Below are positions 16,600-26,730 of a DNA stretch of 64,000 bases, piece by piece (the stretch's first letter is position 1; each line of letters starts with the position of its first letter). The notes beneath the pieces were generated by a model. It was not told the origin of the DNA. It worked only from the letters and a program-made list of their open reading frames with translations, and did not search any database. The position numbers and the translations under genes were made by a program. Source of the DNA: UMGS1002 sp964570825 (GTDB lineage: Bacteria > Bacillota > Clostridia > Oscillospirales > CAG-272); NCBI GenBank assembly GCA_964570825.1, contig CAZMZJ010000001.1, positions 124,001 through 188,000 of the forward strand. The letters run 5' to 3'.

Positions 16600-16628
16600 A
16601 TTATATAATCAGTCAGCGGCTTTGTCAA
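16600..16628 (-). promoter_or_regulatory. Promoter of the ROK-type regulator
   Basis: TTGACA (16623-16628) and TATAAT (16600-16605) with a 17-bp spacer on the minus strand; aaagga ribosome site before the ATG at 16567. Confidence 0.78.
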
Positions 16629-16686
16629 CAGGTATCAATGCCTAATATTTTTACTGTATTTTTTGTCTGCAATATATATAAAAATA

Positions 16687-16722
16687 AAACAGGTCCGTAC
16701 ACAGCTGTGTAAAGACCTGTTT
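16687..16722 (-). terminator. Terminator after the giant surface-protein operon
   Basis: AACAGGTC and GACCTGTT arms with an inner ACACAGCTGTGT palindrome; the minus-strand side continues TTTTATTTTTATA. It lies 18 bp after the stop of the 3,092-residue gene. Confidence 0.82.
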
Positions 16723-16739
16723 ATTTTATTAGATTTTTA

Positions 16740-19700
16740 TCAATCGGGGCGAATAACAATCATGTTTGCACCCGTTGTGATAAGGAAGTATGTCCCGCCG
16801 TTTGTCATTGACGTCGACAGAGTTGGCGTTCCTCCTTCATACCTGTATACATATATACAGCCGTCCGTCGGCACAGGTGAAAGCGAATATATGCCGCCGC
16901 TGTATATCAGATATCTGCCGTCGTCTGTCACAAGCCGGCCGCCTGCGTCGCAAGTCCAGTAGAAGACGCCCGCGGCGCTAAGCGACGGACCTTCAGAATC
17001 GGCGTTAAGGAAAAAGCTGCATGCAAGGTTATCGTTAAAAATGTACTTTGAATACAGCCGGTAACGCTCGGCGCTCTCATCCTTTGAAGCGGTCCAGAAC
17101 ACCGTACTGTCGCCGAGATACACACCCGCGGCAAGACCATCGCAAAAGACATTAAAGGAAACCTTGCGCACAGCGCGCTGTGAAATGCTGTTGTTGTTGA
17201 TATACAGTATATCTTTTGCTATTCTCGCTTTTGTGTGTGCGATTACATTCACGCTGGATGTGTTGTTCAATTTATTTAGGACACGCACCACATTGATGTC
17301 GAGCATATCTGTCATATTTGACGAACTGCCGCTGATAAACATCGGGAAAATGTTGCTGTGATACCAGTCATCTTTGCCGACATATGTAAGATTGTTGAGC
17401 AGCTCATCCGATAAAGACGCGTCAAATACTGCGGTTTCGGATAGCTCGATTTCGCCGTAGCAGAAGTCAATGCTGAAGTCCGAGCCGAACCCCACGCCGC
17501 CCGTGGCCTCTCCTTCCGCCATATTATCTATTGAAATATAGCAGATTGCAACCGAGCCGTATGTAGCCCCGAGATAATAAACTCCGGGTTCAGATATAAC
17601 AAAGGTGTGCGCTATTAAGTAATCCTCGCCATATGCAGCGTCACTCAGGACATAACCCTGACCGTCCACATAGGCATACGACGCACCGCTCGATGCGCTT
17701 CCGTATTTATTCGGCAGCGGTATCGCAAAATCCGGTTTCCTCAGCTTTTGTTCAAATGTATATGCGTAGTCGAGCACGCCGGTTCCGTCGCCGCCGTTAT
17801 ATGTATTCAGAGCAGTTGCGGTGCCTGATGTGAATGAAAGGTTAGCTACTCGCCAGAGAGCGAGATAACGCAGGTAGTTCTCATCCAGCGAACTCTCAAT
17901 GTCAAATTGCGTCGACACAACGATGTTGACAAAAACCGGAGCCGCCGAGCTTGCCTCGTCAATGACGAACGCAGCCGTGCCTGACGGAGCATAGTAGGTA
18001 AAACTGCCTTTTATTGTTTCACCAGTCGCCTGATTATACACGTTGTACGGGCTGACGAACTGAGAGAACTCCTCGGAAAATGCCAGAACAGTATCCGGAG
18101 CCGACGGGTCATAGGTATATCCTTTTGTAAAAAATACCGATGAATTTATCTCCGAAAGCTTTCCGCCCGCCGAAGTTAGACTCCATCCAATAGATTTTTC
18201 AATAAAACCGTTGGTCCCGACCGCATAATTTATAAGTTCCGACATGTGCTTCTTGTTGAACTCGAAGTTTGAAAAGGTTACGCTTGAGTTGAGAGAGGTG
18301 GACAAAGGCGTGCTGTAATAGGTGTAATTTAGCGTGCCTGTGTCGCCGGTATCAGTTCCGTGGGCTCCGAGAGAATAAATCATTATCTGATATCCGGACG
18401 AGGTGCTGTCGAAAGTGAAACCGTTTTCCACACAGAAATTCAGATACCTCATAGTTGTCCCGGATGTATACGACAGCGTGCGGGTATCAAAATCGTATCT
18501 TACATCAGCTGCCATGCCGCCAAGATATGCGCCTGTCATTGAATTGCAGAACGAAAGCGACGGCACATTCATCAGTTCGGAAACATCGTTCATCTGACGC
18601 CATATATAATTGTAGTTCACAGCCAGACAGAGATTATCGTTATCGTCGTAGCTGTAGTTGCCGCTGAAATAAGGCGAAACGTCCACATATGAGAGAGCGC
18701 CGTAGCTGTCAAGTGTAAGAGCGTAGTAATGAACCCCGCTCACGGCGATTATGAGATATTCTCCCTGAACCGCCGTAACACCGGTGCCGCCAGGATCAAG
18801 AACGGCGTATTTTTTCAAGTCGGCCTTTGATTCGGTCAGATTGAGCGGATATGAAATTATGATATTGTTCTCAGTCTGGATAACAGGAGTTTCAAAATAC
18901 GGCTGGTTCGCTGTCTCGGCGCCGAGCTGATATAGCTGAACGACGCACAACGAATTTCTTGCTGTGGTTACCGAAGAGGTCAGCTTGAATACAAGCTCGG
19001 TCGTGTCAAAATACAGATAATAAATCTGTTCGACAGCGCCCGACACCTCTGTATATCCGAACAGATATGAACCGTCCTCAAATGAATATGTGCGCCATAT
19101 GAAGTCGGAAAAATCTGTCGGCGGAGTTTCGGGGTGCACGACCTTCGGCTCCATGCTGTCGCGGTTTCCAAGAACGCCGGTAAGGTAATATGTATCCTCA
19201 AATCCGCAGTTGTCAAAAATCAGGCTGAGGTCGCTTCCCTTCTGCTCCCACACACAGGTATCGAACAGAGTCACGGCTCCTCCCCCGGCGGCTTTTTTAA
19301 TAATGTCGGTAATGTCAATTGACTGAGAGTTATTAGCATCAATCATACCGAGCGAATAGTATTTGTCGACTGTTGCATCGGCGTTGCGGTCCACTTCGGC
19401 GACTATTACATACCTGCTTGACTCAAGTAGGCTGATTGATGCCGTCAGCTTAACTCTGCTTGACAGCATGGTGTCCGTATCGGTCACCATATCAAGCTCA
19501 TCGCTCATCTCGACCTTATAAATGTAATAGTTCGAAGACGTGCTTGATGTCGCAGTGAACGCTGTCGTAGTATATTTGGCTGTAAAGAACCCCGACGCGG
19601 TGTCAAGATAAAGACCGCTTTCGTTTTTGCGAAGATATTTCGTCGTCCCCTGGTCGTCGAATGTAAAACATGTTCCGTCGTAATGCCAGACCATATTGGA

Positions 19701-22700
19701 GGTGACTGACGACCCGTCAATGGCGCCCCCGCTCAATGTCAGCTGCACTGCGTTAACCGCGCCCGCGCTGTGCTGAACGGCATAGTAACTGCCGCTGTAG
19801 TAGATTGCTATAATGATATCCTTGCCTGCAGTCAGCAGCGCTGAGGATATAGGACGAAGAGTGTAGCCTCCGCCTGCGGCAGGAACCGCTGTATAAATGT
19901 ATGTTTGTGTCGCGGTTGAGGTCATGGCTATGCTGTAAACGCCGCCGGATAAGCTTCCGCGCGTGATATAGCTTGTCGGCACAGTGGTTTTAGACACCGT
20001 ATAAAGGCTCAGCCCACTATAGGAATACCTCCACTCTGTCGACTGGCTCGCGGAAAATACTATTTCAGAACCTGAGACATTCATATAATATTCGGCTGAT
20101 TCGGCATACAGGTATACACCGCACTCGCTGCTGACCGAAGTGAACTGCCTGTCGCTTGTCACCTGAGCCGTGGTCAGTGAGCTTGGAAGAGATGCGCCGA
20201 GGCTTGCTTCGCTCAAAGAAGTACCGGTGTGTCCAATGATATTATACGTACTCTGGTTATATACTACGACAGCATATTTATTTCCAGGCGAAAGCTCTCC
20301 CGTCAGCGGTATATAATCGGCTCCGTTTTTAATGTAGAAATATATCTCAAGATTGCCTGAGCTTGACGCGCCGATTCCGGTATACTGCAGCTTTGGAGTG
20401 TACGAAGTAACTCCGATACCGTAATAAAAATATCCGAAGCTGTCGACAGACCAGAAATATGATGATGTTGATGTCGAGGCAGATATGGTTGATCCGTCTG
20501 TATACAGATAACGGCCTCTTTGGGTATTGTAAAACCTGTAATAGCTGCCGTTTGTAGATGCCGACAGAAGATAGTAGCTATAATTGGACAGTTGTCCAGA
20601 TATTATAAGGTTGTCTCCGGAGACAGTCGGCGAAATCTGATACGGTCTGAATGCTGTATTTGAATATGCGTATGCGGCGTAATATGCGCTTCCGTTATAC
20701 ATAACAAGCATATATGAATCGCTTGTGATAATAGAAGTTGCGGGAGAAAGAGTAGTTACTCCTTCTTTATATGTGTATTTATAAAGCTTTGCCCAGTACT
20801 GGCCTGCGTTTGTCGTGAAGGAAATGGCTGTTCTGCTGGAACGGTAAGGTATTTTCATGGATGCGTAGGCAAGCAATCCTCCGCTTCCGAAATACCATAT
20901 GCCGGATGAAGTGGTTGATGCGGTAATTGCTGCGCTTGAATTGGCTGCCGCATAATAAGAACCGCTCTTAAGGATAAATCCTCCGGGAGCCAGGCTTGCA
21001 TTCCACAAGCAGTCGCTCGTGTTGCCGGGATTATATGGTACAAGCGATATGGTTCCGCCTGAATTCTTGACCATGAAAGCCACTCCGCCTGATGTCCCGC
21101 GAATAATATATGATGACGAGGAATTCAGGTCGGCTGTGCTTGTTATGATATTTCCATTCAAGTCGCAGAGATAAAAATTCGAACCTGACGTTGAAAAAGC
21201 GGCGTTGGACCTTAGGTAGCTTCCGTTTGTTATGTATCCGTCCCCAATCTGCAGATAGCTTGTTAAGCCGTTATACAGAATCCCGCGGGAGCCTACTGTG
21301 ATGCTTCCGTTGACTTCATTATTCTTAATCGTCCATGTCCCTCCGGAAGCCGACGTTGCAAGCCATTCCATAGGATAGCTGGCAGGCCCGAAGCCCTCCG
21401 TGCTGCTGTTTGCGACAAATCCGCCGGTTGCATATTGAGAGAACAGAAGGAGCGTTGCGCTTGTGCCGGAGCTGTTATATGTGCTGCTGTAATAATCATA
21501 ATACCTCTGGTACCATATGAACTGGAGCAGTTCTTCATACTGCGTTTCGGTCATCTCGATATTTCCGGTAGAGGCGTTAACATTGTTGAGATAACTGGTG
21601 ATATTTTCTGCGGTAATCGAGGTATTGTTCATTCCGAGAGCTATGTACTGGTTTGTTGTTGAATCTTTCGCAGAAATTATAAAGTATCCGTTTTTCAGGC
21701 TGTCGTCGGCAAGAGAGGTTACCTGAGTAATAATATACGTCGGCTTGAAGCGGTATACGAACACAGGCGCCGCTGACGATTGTTCTGTTGTCAGCGAAAA
21801 AGTATCTGTGTTTCTGTCATATGCAAGATAGTACGCCGTACTTCCTATGTAATATTTGAAATAATGGTTGACCTCGTCGTAATACCAGTCCACCGACGTC
21901 AGGCTTGAGCCTGTCGGTATTTCAGTAAGTTTTATGCGTGTTGAATCGGTTGAAGACACGTCGAGGTAGCTCCGTACAGCATCTGTCGAATATTCCGAAT
22001 GATAAAAATGCAGCGCCTTTGTCGAGCTGGTCTGAAACCAGTCCGAATCGAGCGGCACCATTATTTGAGCGTCGGTGCTGTGATACTGCGTTTCCTCTCC
22101 CAAAACCACATAACTGTTGTTTATTGCCTCGGCCTGCGAGGTGACGTTTATACCTGTCAGATATAGGTTGCCGTCATCCCCGACCGACTCGCTCAAAGCA
22201 TAATACTGAGCGAGAGGGTCGCTTTCACCGCCTGTGCGCACGGTTATCATATAATGCGAATTCGGCTCAAGGTTATCTCCTTTTTTGCTTAAAAGCTCGA
22301 ATCCTACGGATGTAGAATAGTTCGAAAGGTCATAAAGATATATATAGTAATTTGTATATGTGCCGTTGCTTCCGCCGTTGTAGATTTTTACAAAACCCGG
22401 TACCGGAGCAGAATACAGATAATAGTAATATGATGTACCGCGGAATTTGATTATAGAGCCGCCGACCGTTCTGTCGGCATACTCAAAATGCGTTACCGGA
22501 TAGCTGCTGTTGTAATACGAACTGTTCTGGGCATTGTTTAGTATTGTTGTGATCGCAAAAGTACGGGTTCCGCCTGCGCTCGATACCGAAAGATAGGTTG
22601 CAGTTGTTCCGTTGAGACCGTTGTTTTTGAAATTAGTGAAAATATTCCAGTAGTTGGCATCATATGAGTATTTCCATTTGTAATAAGAAAGGTCAACCGT

Positions 22701-25700
22701 TGTGATAAGCGTCGTACCGGAATATGATGTTGTCGACGGGGTCAGCGGAAGTGATTTAGGGTCAGAGCCGAGCAGAGTGGATTCAGAGCCGATGGCGTAT
22801 GATGCGGTGGTAGCAAGATTGTCAAGGGGCTGTGTCGCTATCATATACGAGTGGCCCGCAGTCAGTGAGGACACCTCAGTTACATTGACATATGTATAGG
22901 TGTATATGACTTTATAAAGTCCGATATCGTAATCATAGTTCCCGCCTGAGAGCATTCCCTCGGTAAGCGCAAAACATCCTGCTGAAGTATTGTAGCAGAG
23001 ATAATATCTGACAGTGCTCCCGCCGGCGGTCGTTTCGTAGTAAAGGCGTTCGGAACCGGCGTTATACCGCCAGTTTGTTCCGGACCCTGATATGGAAAGC
23101 GCCGTTCCCGAAGCGGAAAGGCAGGAGTTCAGCCCCGAGTTGCGTAAAACAGGGGTTGTGCTTGTCGTATCAACCGACCATTTATAAAGGCCGTATGTGT
23201 CTCCTATATCAGTCGGAGGATCCATGACAGCCGAACCGGTCAGAAATGCCGTCACATCTGTCGACATTATGTTTCCGTTCACGTCGAGCGTCAGCGCGCG
23301 GAATGAGGGGGATAGCTCAGTTCCTATGTCTGCCGAGATCAGATACTGTGCCTTCTCAACAGAAGAGCTGTCCGATGTGACAAGGTTTGCCCCGAGGTAT
23401 GTTGTATATTTGGGGTCTTCGTCTCTCGGAACAATTTTATAGATATATATTGTTGACGCCGACGATCCGAGCGAGAAATTTGTTTCGGTCGGCGACACGT
23501 AATTGAAACTGAGATAAAACATATTATTGCTCAAGGTTCCGCCTGAGCTTCCCTGGGTATATACCCATTGGTAGGCCGGAACAGCCGGCGTCATCGACAG
23601 CTGCCCTTCCGAGTTATTAAGATAATAAGTCCCGCTCACCTTCTCGCTGAATAAAAGCGATGCGGTGCCGCCCGATACTGCAGCTGATTTTGCGTACCAT
23701 ATATATTGCCTGAAATTCTGATATTCCTGCATCGACCAGAGCGTCGGCATGGAAGTAAATTTATAATCGGCGCAGAAGGTGCCGGTTGCTGTTACCGTAG
23801 TTGAACCAGCCTCTTCAAGTATTCTTTCTCCAAGAAGATAATACGAGGTTCCGTCTTTCCCGACGATGAGATAGTCATCATATCCGGTAAGGTCTCCGAC
23901 GCTGTCAACAAGCTCGATTCCAAAGCCGTTGGAAAGTCTGTATAACTCGATAACTGTGTTTTTAACTGTACTGAAATAAAATCCGTCTGTTGTATTATAG
24001 TTAAGATAATAATTTGTGGATACGATGCCGTTTTCCGTCGTCTGTGTCACAGTGTATGTAAAAGTGCTGTCAAGAACGCTGCATCTGAATTTAGCGGCGC
24101 TGGCGGATGATGTTGTCAGCTCTTTTGTTACGCTGCTGCCAGCGATATTCACGGTCAGGTACTGCGTATCAAAACGCGTGTTGCGGAAAGTCGGGGTAGA
24201 TGAGTCCTGCGAAGTCTGCCAGAGCGCGCTTGAATATATGTTTGTATTTCCGGAAGTATCATTTATATAATCCGTAATGTCGCATTTTTCAGAATTATCA
24301 AATGAATAAACAATCTGGTTTCCGGCAGTAACCTCGGCGATAATCTTGAGCGCATAATAATGATATACGGTGACTCCGTCCAATGTCGTCGGAATTTTTG
24401 CGCATATAATATACTTGCCCTTGTCAAGCGTGCTGCCTGAAGCTATCAGCGTATGTATTCCCTGATATTGCGTTTCATTTGCGGAAGCGGCGCCTGCCAC
24501 AAGGCTTCCGCCCGATTGTGCCGAGCTGCTGTAACGGTATTCATCGTTGCAGTAAAGCACAGACTGCGAGGCTACATAACCTTCAGTATTTAGAAGGTTT
24601 ACAGTGCTTTGGCCGCTCCAGATTTTGCTCACCGTATCGTTGCCGTCCGAAAGGATAAAATGGAAGGAACCATATGAAAAGCTCTTATCATGCCCGTTTG
24701 TGGTGTCTGATACTCCCTTCCAGGTTCCCGAAGCGGGTATGCTGCTCAATAAATAACGTGTTAGCCCGCCTGATATCTGCATGTATGAAGAGCTGTTCGG
24801 GTCGTTTTCGGCGACGGCGTAAATGGAATCGGCAAACATACATCCGGTTATATCAGCAACATTTTCTCCGGAACTTAGCAGTTCGGAGTACGGTATGCCG
24901 CCGATAACAGCGCTGTTATCTATATATCCGACGGTTGTAAAAGCAGAATAATAATTCACATCCTTGCTGTTTATATGAATATTGCAGTTCCCTGCCACGG
25001 TTATGTTTGCCGCCGCGCCATCTATATGTCCTGCAAAAAGGCCTATGTGGCGCTCATAATATACATTATTTACCGGATCATATGTATATGTGGTCTCAAA
25101 ATTGTGGCTTCCGAATATAGAACTCCATACAGAAGCGAGAGCCGTCATGACATTGTTTTCGGCTGTTTCTATGCAGTTGACAGTAAGATTGTAGAATATG
25201 ACATTGCTCACGCTTCCCTGAACAGGAACGCTGCCGTTCGATGTCGTAACCGTTTCGGCGGCGATGGTATTGAAAAATCCGACGTCAACCTGCTCGTCAG
25301 GCACCTCCACAGTGGCGTTCGCTATGACATTATGTATAGGCTTGAGGCTTGTGAGCGGCACATAAACATTGCTGCCGGCAGTTATCTTGTCGTCGCCGGC
25401 AAATTCGACATACATGCTGGGGACTTTAATATACTTGCCGCTTGCAACGCTGCTTCCCATCACCTCTGTCGCAACGCCGTCGATGGTCACAACGCCTGTT
25501 GACTGATTGACTACAACCTCGACGGGATTAATCAAGCCGCTGAGATAAATATACGAGCTGTCATCATAGCAGTAAGCGTAAATCAGCCCCGACAGTTTGT
25601 CGACAAAAGGAAATTCGTTGTTTCCAACCGACGCCGTGACGATTCCGTTCAGGTTAAGCACCTGCGGCAGCTTTTCTTTTGTGAAATCAAGCACAAAATA

Positions 25701-26018
25701 ATACTGCGGGATTTCATATACATCCCCTGATTTCTTTGACTTGACAAGACGTCCGGTATTGTTAAGCCTTATCAGATTGTAAAGTCTGTCAAGATTGTCG
25801 ATGACAAAGGGATTTTCGGGAGACGTCCCGTAATTGTATTGCGGATCTCTATAGCTTTCACTGTTGAGGACGCCAAAGGCGTTCTGGTTTATTGTCCCGT
25901 CTCCGTTTATTAAAACGTCGTAATTCGCAATATATTCAAAATATGCAAGTCCTAAAGGGACAAGCATAAATATAGCAAGCGAGATGCATATCAGCAACAG
26001 CCACTTATTGCCTTTCAT
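16740..26018 (-). CDS. Giant secreted modular protein, 3,092 residues (SipW-operon substrate candidate)
   Basis: Not a family I can name. The N-terminus has a basic start and a hydrophobic stretch (about 6-27, ending LGLAYFEYIA), a plausible export signal. Residues about 30-500 form a head with PENPFVIDNLDRLYNLIRL. From about 530 to 2,560 some twelve diverged Ser/Thr/Tyr/Gly-rich modules follow, with their recognisable LxxGxxYxI(I/V) starts near 533, 713, 888, 1053, 1252, 1441, 1631, 1765, 1912, 2064, 2200 and 2418. Each then shows YYAL, a W-x-Y block, YL-x-Y and an IYxYK end. A different domain spans about 2,560-2,985. The end (TNGGTYFLITTG, then 10 residues) reads like a module cut short. 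No LPXTG motif, C-terminal membrane helix or S-layer domain is visible. The start overlaps sipW by 14 bp. Extracellular matrix or adhesin function is inference; the modules could be beta-trefoil-like. Confidence 0.8.
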   Translation of the reverse strand: MKGNKWLLLICISLAIFMLVPLGLAYFEYIANYDVLINGDGTINQNAFGVLNSESYRDPQYNYGTSPENPFVIDNLDRLYNLIRLNNTGRLVKSKKSGDVYEIPQYYFVLDFTKEKLPQVLNLNGIVTASVGNNEFPFVDKLSGLIYAYCYDDSSYIYLSGLINPVEVVVNQSTGVVTIDGVATEVMGSSVASGKYIKVPSMYVEFAGDDKITAGSNVYVPLTSLKPIHNVIANATVEVPDEQVDVGFFNTIAAETVTTSNGSVPVQGSVSNVIFYNLTVNCIETAENNVMTALASVWSSIFGSHNFETTYTYDPVNNVYYERHIGLFAGHIDGAAANITVAGNCNIHINSKDVNYYSAFTTVGYIDNSAVIGGIPYSELLSSGENVADITGCMFADSIYAVAENDPNSSSYMQISGGLTRYLLSSIPASGTWKGVSDTTNGHDKSFSYGSFHFILSDGNDTVSKIWSGQSTVNLLNTEGYVASQSVLYCNDEYRYSSSAQSGGSLVAGAASANETQYQGIHTLIASGSTLDKGKYIICAKIPTTLDGVTVYHYYALKIIAEVTAGNQIVYSFDNSEKCDITDYINDTSGNTNIYSSALWQTSQDSSTPTFRNTRFDTQYLTVNIAGSSVTKELTTSSASAAKFRCSVLDSTFTYTVTQTTENGIVSTNYYLNYNTTDGFYFSTVKNTVIELYRLSNGFGIELVDSVGDLTGYDDYLIVGKDGTSYYLLGERILEEAGSTTVTATGTFCADYKFTSMPTLWSMQEYQNFRQYIWYAKSAAVSGGTASLLFSEKVSGTYYLNNSEGQLSMTPAVPAYQWVYTQGSSGGTLSNNMFYLSFNYVSPTETNFSLGSSASTIYIYKIVPRDEDPKYTTYLGANLVTSDSSSVEKAQYLISADIGTELSPSFRALTLDVNGNIMSTDVTAFLTGSAVMDPPTDIGDTYGLYKWSVDTTSTTPVLRNSGLNSCLSASGTALSISGSGTNWRYNAGSERLYYETTAGGSTVRYYLCYNTSAGCFALTEGMLSGGNYDYDIGLYKVIYTYTYVNVTEVSSLTAGHSYMIATQPLDNLATTASYAIGSESTLLGSDPKSLPLTPSTTSYSGTTLITTVDLSYYKWKYSYDANYWNIFTNFKNNGLNGTTATYLSVSSAGGTRTFAITTILNNAQNSSYYNSSYPVTHFEYADRTVGGSIIKFRGTSYYYYLYSAPVPGFVKIYNGGSNGTYTNYYIYLYDLSNYSTSVGFELLSKKGDNLEPNSHYMITVRTGGESDPLAQYYALSESVGDDGNLYLTGINVTSQAEAINNSYVVLGEETQYHSTDAQIMVPLDSDWFQTSSTKALHFYHSEYSTDAVRSYLDVSSTDSTRIKLTEIPTGSSLTSVDWYYDEVNHYFKYYIGSTAYYLAYDRNTDTFSLTTEQSSAAPVFVYRFKPTYIITQVTSLADDSLKNGYFIISAKDSTTNQYIALGMNNTSITAENITSYLNNVNASTGNIEMTETQYEELLQFIWYQRYYDYYSSTYNSSGTSATLLLFSQYATGGFVANSSTEGFGPASYPMEWLATSASGGTWTIKNNEVNGSITVGSRGILYNGLTSYLQIGDGYITNGSYLRSNAAFSTSGSNFYLCDLNGNIITSTADLNSSSSYIIRGTSGGVAFMVKNSGGTISLVPYNPGNTSDCLWNASLAPGGFILKSGSYYAAANSSAAITASTTSSGIWYFGSGGLLAYASMKIPYRSSRTAISFTTNAGQYWAKLYKYTYKEGVTTLSPATSIITSDSYMLVMYNGSAYYAAYAYSNTAFRPYQISPTVSGDNLIISGQLSNYSYYLLSASTNGSYYRFYNTQRGRYLYTDGSTISASTSTSSYFWSVDSFGYFYYGIGVTSYTPKLQYTGIGASSSGNLEIYFYIKNGADYIPLTGELSPGNKYAVVVYNQSTYNIIGHTGTSLSEASLGASLPSSLTTAQVTSDRQFTSVSSECGVYLYAESAEYYMNVSGSEIVFSASQSTEWRYSYSGLSLYTVSKTTVPTSYITRGSLSGGVYSIAMTSTATQTYIYTAVPAAGGGYTLRPISSALLTAGKDIIIAIYYSGSYYAVQHSAGAVNAVQLTLSGGAIDGSSVTSNMVWHYDGTCFTFDDQGTTKYLRKNESGLYLDTASGFFTAKYTTTAFTATSSTSSNYYIYKVEMSDELDMVTDTDTMLSSRVKLTASISLLESSRYVIVAEVDRNADATVDKYYSLGMIDANNSQSIDITDIIKKAAGGGAVTLFDTCVWEQKGSDLSLIFDNCGFEDTYYLTGVLGNRDSMEPKVVHPETPPTDFSDFIWRTYSFEDGSYLFGYTEVSGAVEQIYYLYFDTTELVFKLTSSVTTARNSLCVVQLYQLGAETANQPYFETPVIQTENNIIISYPLNLTESKADLKKYAVLDPGGTGVTAVQGEYLIIAVSGVHYYALTLDSYGALSYVDVSPYFSGNYSYDDNDNLCLAVNYNYIWRQMNDVSELMNVPSLSFCNSMTGAYLGGMAADVRYDFDTRTLSYTSGTTMRYLNFCVENGFTFDSTSSGYQIMIYSLGAHGTDTGDTGTLNYTYYSTPLSTSLNSSVTFSNFEFNKKHMSELINYAVGTNGFIEKSIGWSLTSAGGKLSEINSSVFFTKGYTYDPSAPDTVLAFSEEFSQFVSPYNVYNQATGETIKGSFTYYAPSGTAAFVIDEASSAAPVFVNIVVSTQFDIESSLDENYLRYLALWRVANLSFTSGTATALNTYNGGDGTGVLDYAYTFEQKLRKPDFAIPLPNKYGSASSGASYAYVDGQGYVLSDAAYGEDYLIAHTFVISEPGVYYLGATYGSVAICYISIDNMAEGEATGGVGFGSDFSIDFCYGEIELSETAVFDASLSDELLNNLTYVGKDDWYHSNIFPMFISGSSSNMTDMLDINVVRVLNKLNNTSSVNVIAHTKARIAKDILYINNNSISQRAVRKVSFNVFCDGLAAGVYLGDSTVFWTASKDESAERYRLYSKYIFNDNLACSFFLNADSEGPSLSAAGVFYWTCDAGGRLVTDDGRYLIYSGGIYSLSPVPTDGCIYVYRYEGGTPTLSTSMTNGGTYFLITTGANMIVIRPD

Positions 26019-26709
26019 CAGTTTTTTCTCCTTTCACAGGGTTATCCGCTATGTTTTTATTCGCCGCTTTATTCTGTGCGATGAAGCTGACCGCTTCTTC
26101 TCCGTATCTTTCGGCTATTCCGTATAATCTTTCATCTTTAGGGTCAAGACCATATTTTATTATCATAATATGTATATCCCTTCGCTTTTTACCTGCGGCG
26201 ACAAGATGAAGCGCTTCGTTTATTATCATAAAAGACAGCGGAAGCACTATCAATGCAACAAAACCACCTATGCTTGAGAACAGCTTGTCGGTATATTTCA
26301 AAAAAGTCAGCCTTAAGAACACCTTCCCCACCAGCTGGTCCGCACGGACGGTGCTGTAATCGTCGACAGGGTTTGCGTCTCCACGGGTGATAAAATTTCC
26401 GTCTTCCGCGACCGAAACAACCCTGTGGACAATAACCTCGCCGTTAGTACCATCTTCTTCCGACACAAAGGCTATTATATCTCCGGGATTAAGGCTTTCT
26501 GCCTTCTTCGCGACCGATATAACATAGTCACCTTCTGAATATGTAGGTTCCATACTGCCTGACACAATCTTGAAAAGATGCATTCCGCAGATATTGATGT
26601 CAAACCCCGACATTCTGAAGAATATCATGAAAACGGCTGAAATCAATGTGATTACAATTAAAAGCGTCAGAGCGCAGTTTACAATGTTAGCATATGCCCT
26701 GTTTTTCAT
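26005..26709 (-). CDS. sipW: Signal peptidase I, SipW (ER-like) type
   Basis: Membrane serine protease that removes signal peptides. The 234-residue protein has an N-terminal membrane helix (about 12-33), the catalytic serine in SGSMEPT (Ser52), and His95 in VIVHRV, the Ser-His pair of the archaeal/ER-type SipW enzymes, which use His instead of Lys. RGDANPVDD (about 109-117) supplies the acidic box. A second membrane helix (about 145-165) and an unusually long cytoplasmic tail follow. In Bacillus SipW processes the matrix proteins TasA and TapA. Here it sits inside an operon of exported proteins, between the 251-residue protein and the giant gene, which points to a dedicated role. Confidence 0.92.
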   Translation of the reverse strand: MKNRAYANIVNCALTLLIVITLISAVFMIFFRMSGFDINICGMHLFKIVSGSMEPTYSEGDYVISVAKKAESLNPGDIIAFVSEEDGTNGEVIVHRVVSVAEDGNFITRGDANPVDDYSTVRADQLVGKVFLRLTFLKYTDKLFSSIGGFVALIVLPLSFMIINEALHLVAAGKKRRDIHIMIIKYGLDPKDERLYGIAERYGEEAVSFIAQNKAANKNIADNPVKGEKTDERQ

Positions 26710-26730
26710 ACCTTGAAAAAATTCTCCTTT

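Noticed and set aside
16740..26018. Non-ribosomal peptide or polyketide synthase for the very long gene
   Set aside because: No adenylation, ketosynthase or carrier motifs; composition is that of an extracellular beta-rich protein with an N-terminal signal segment.
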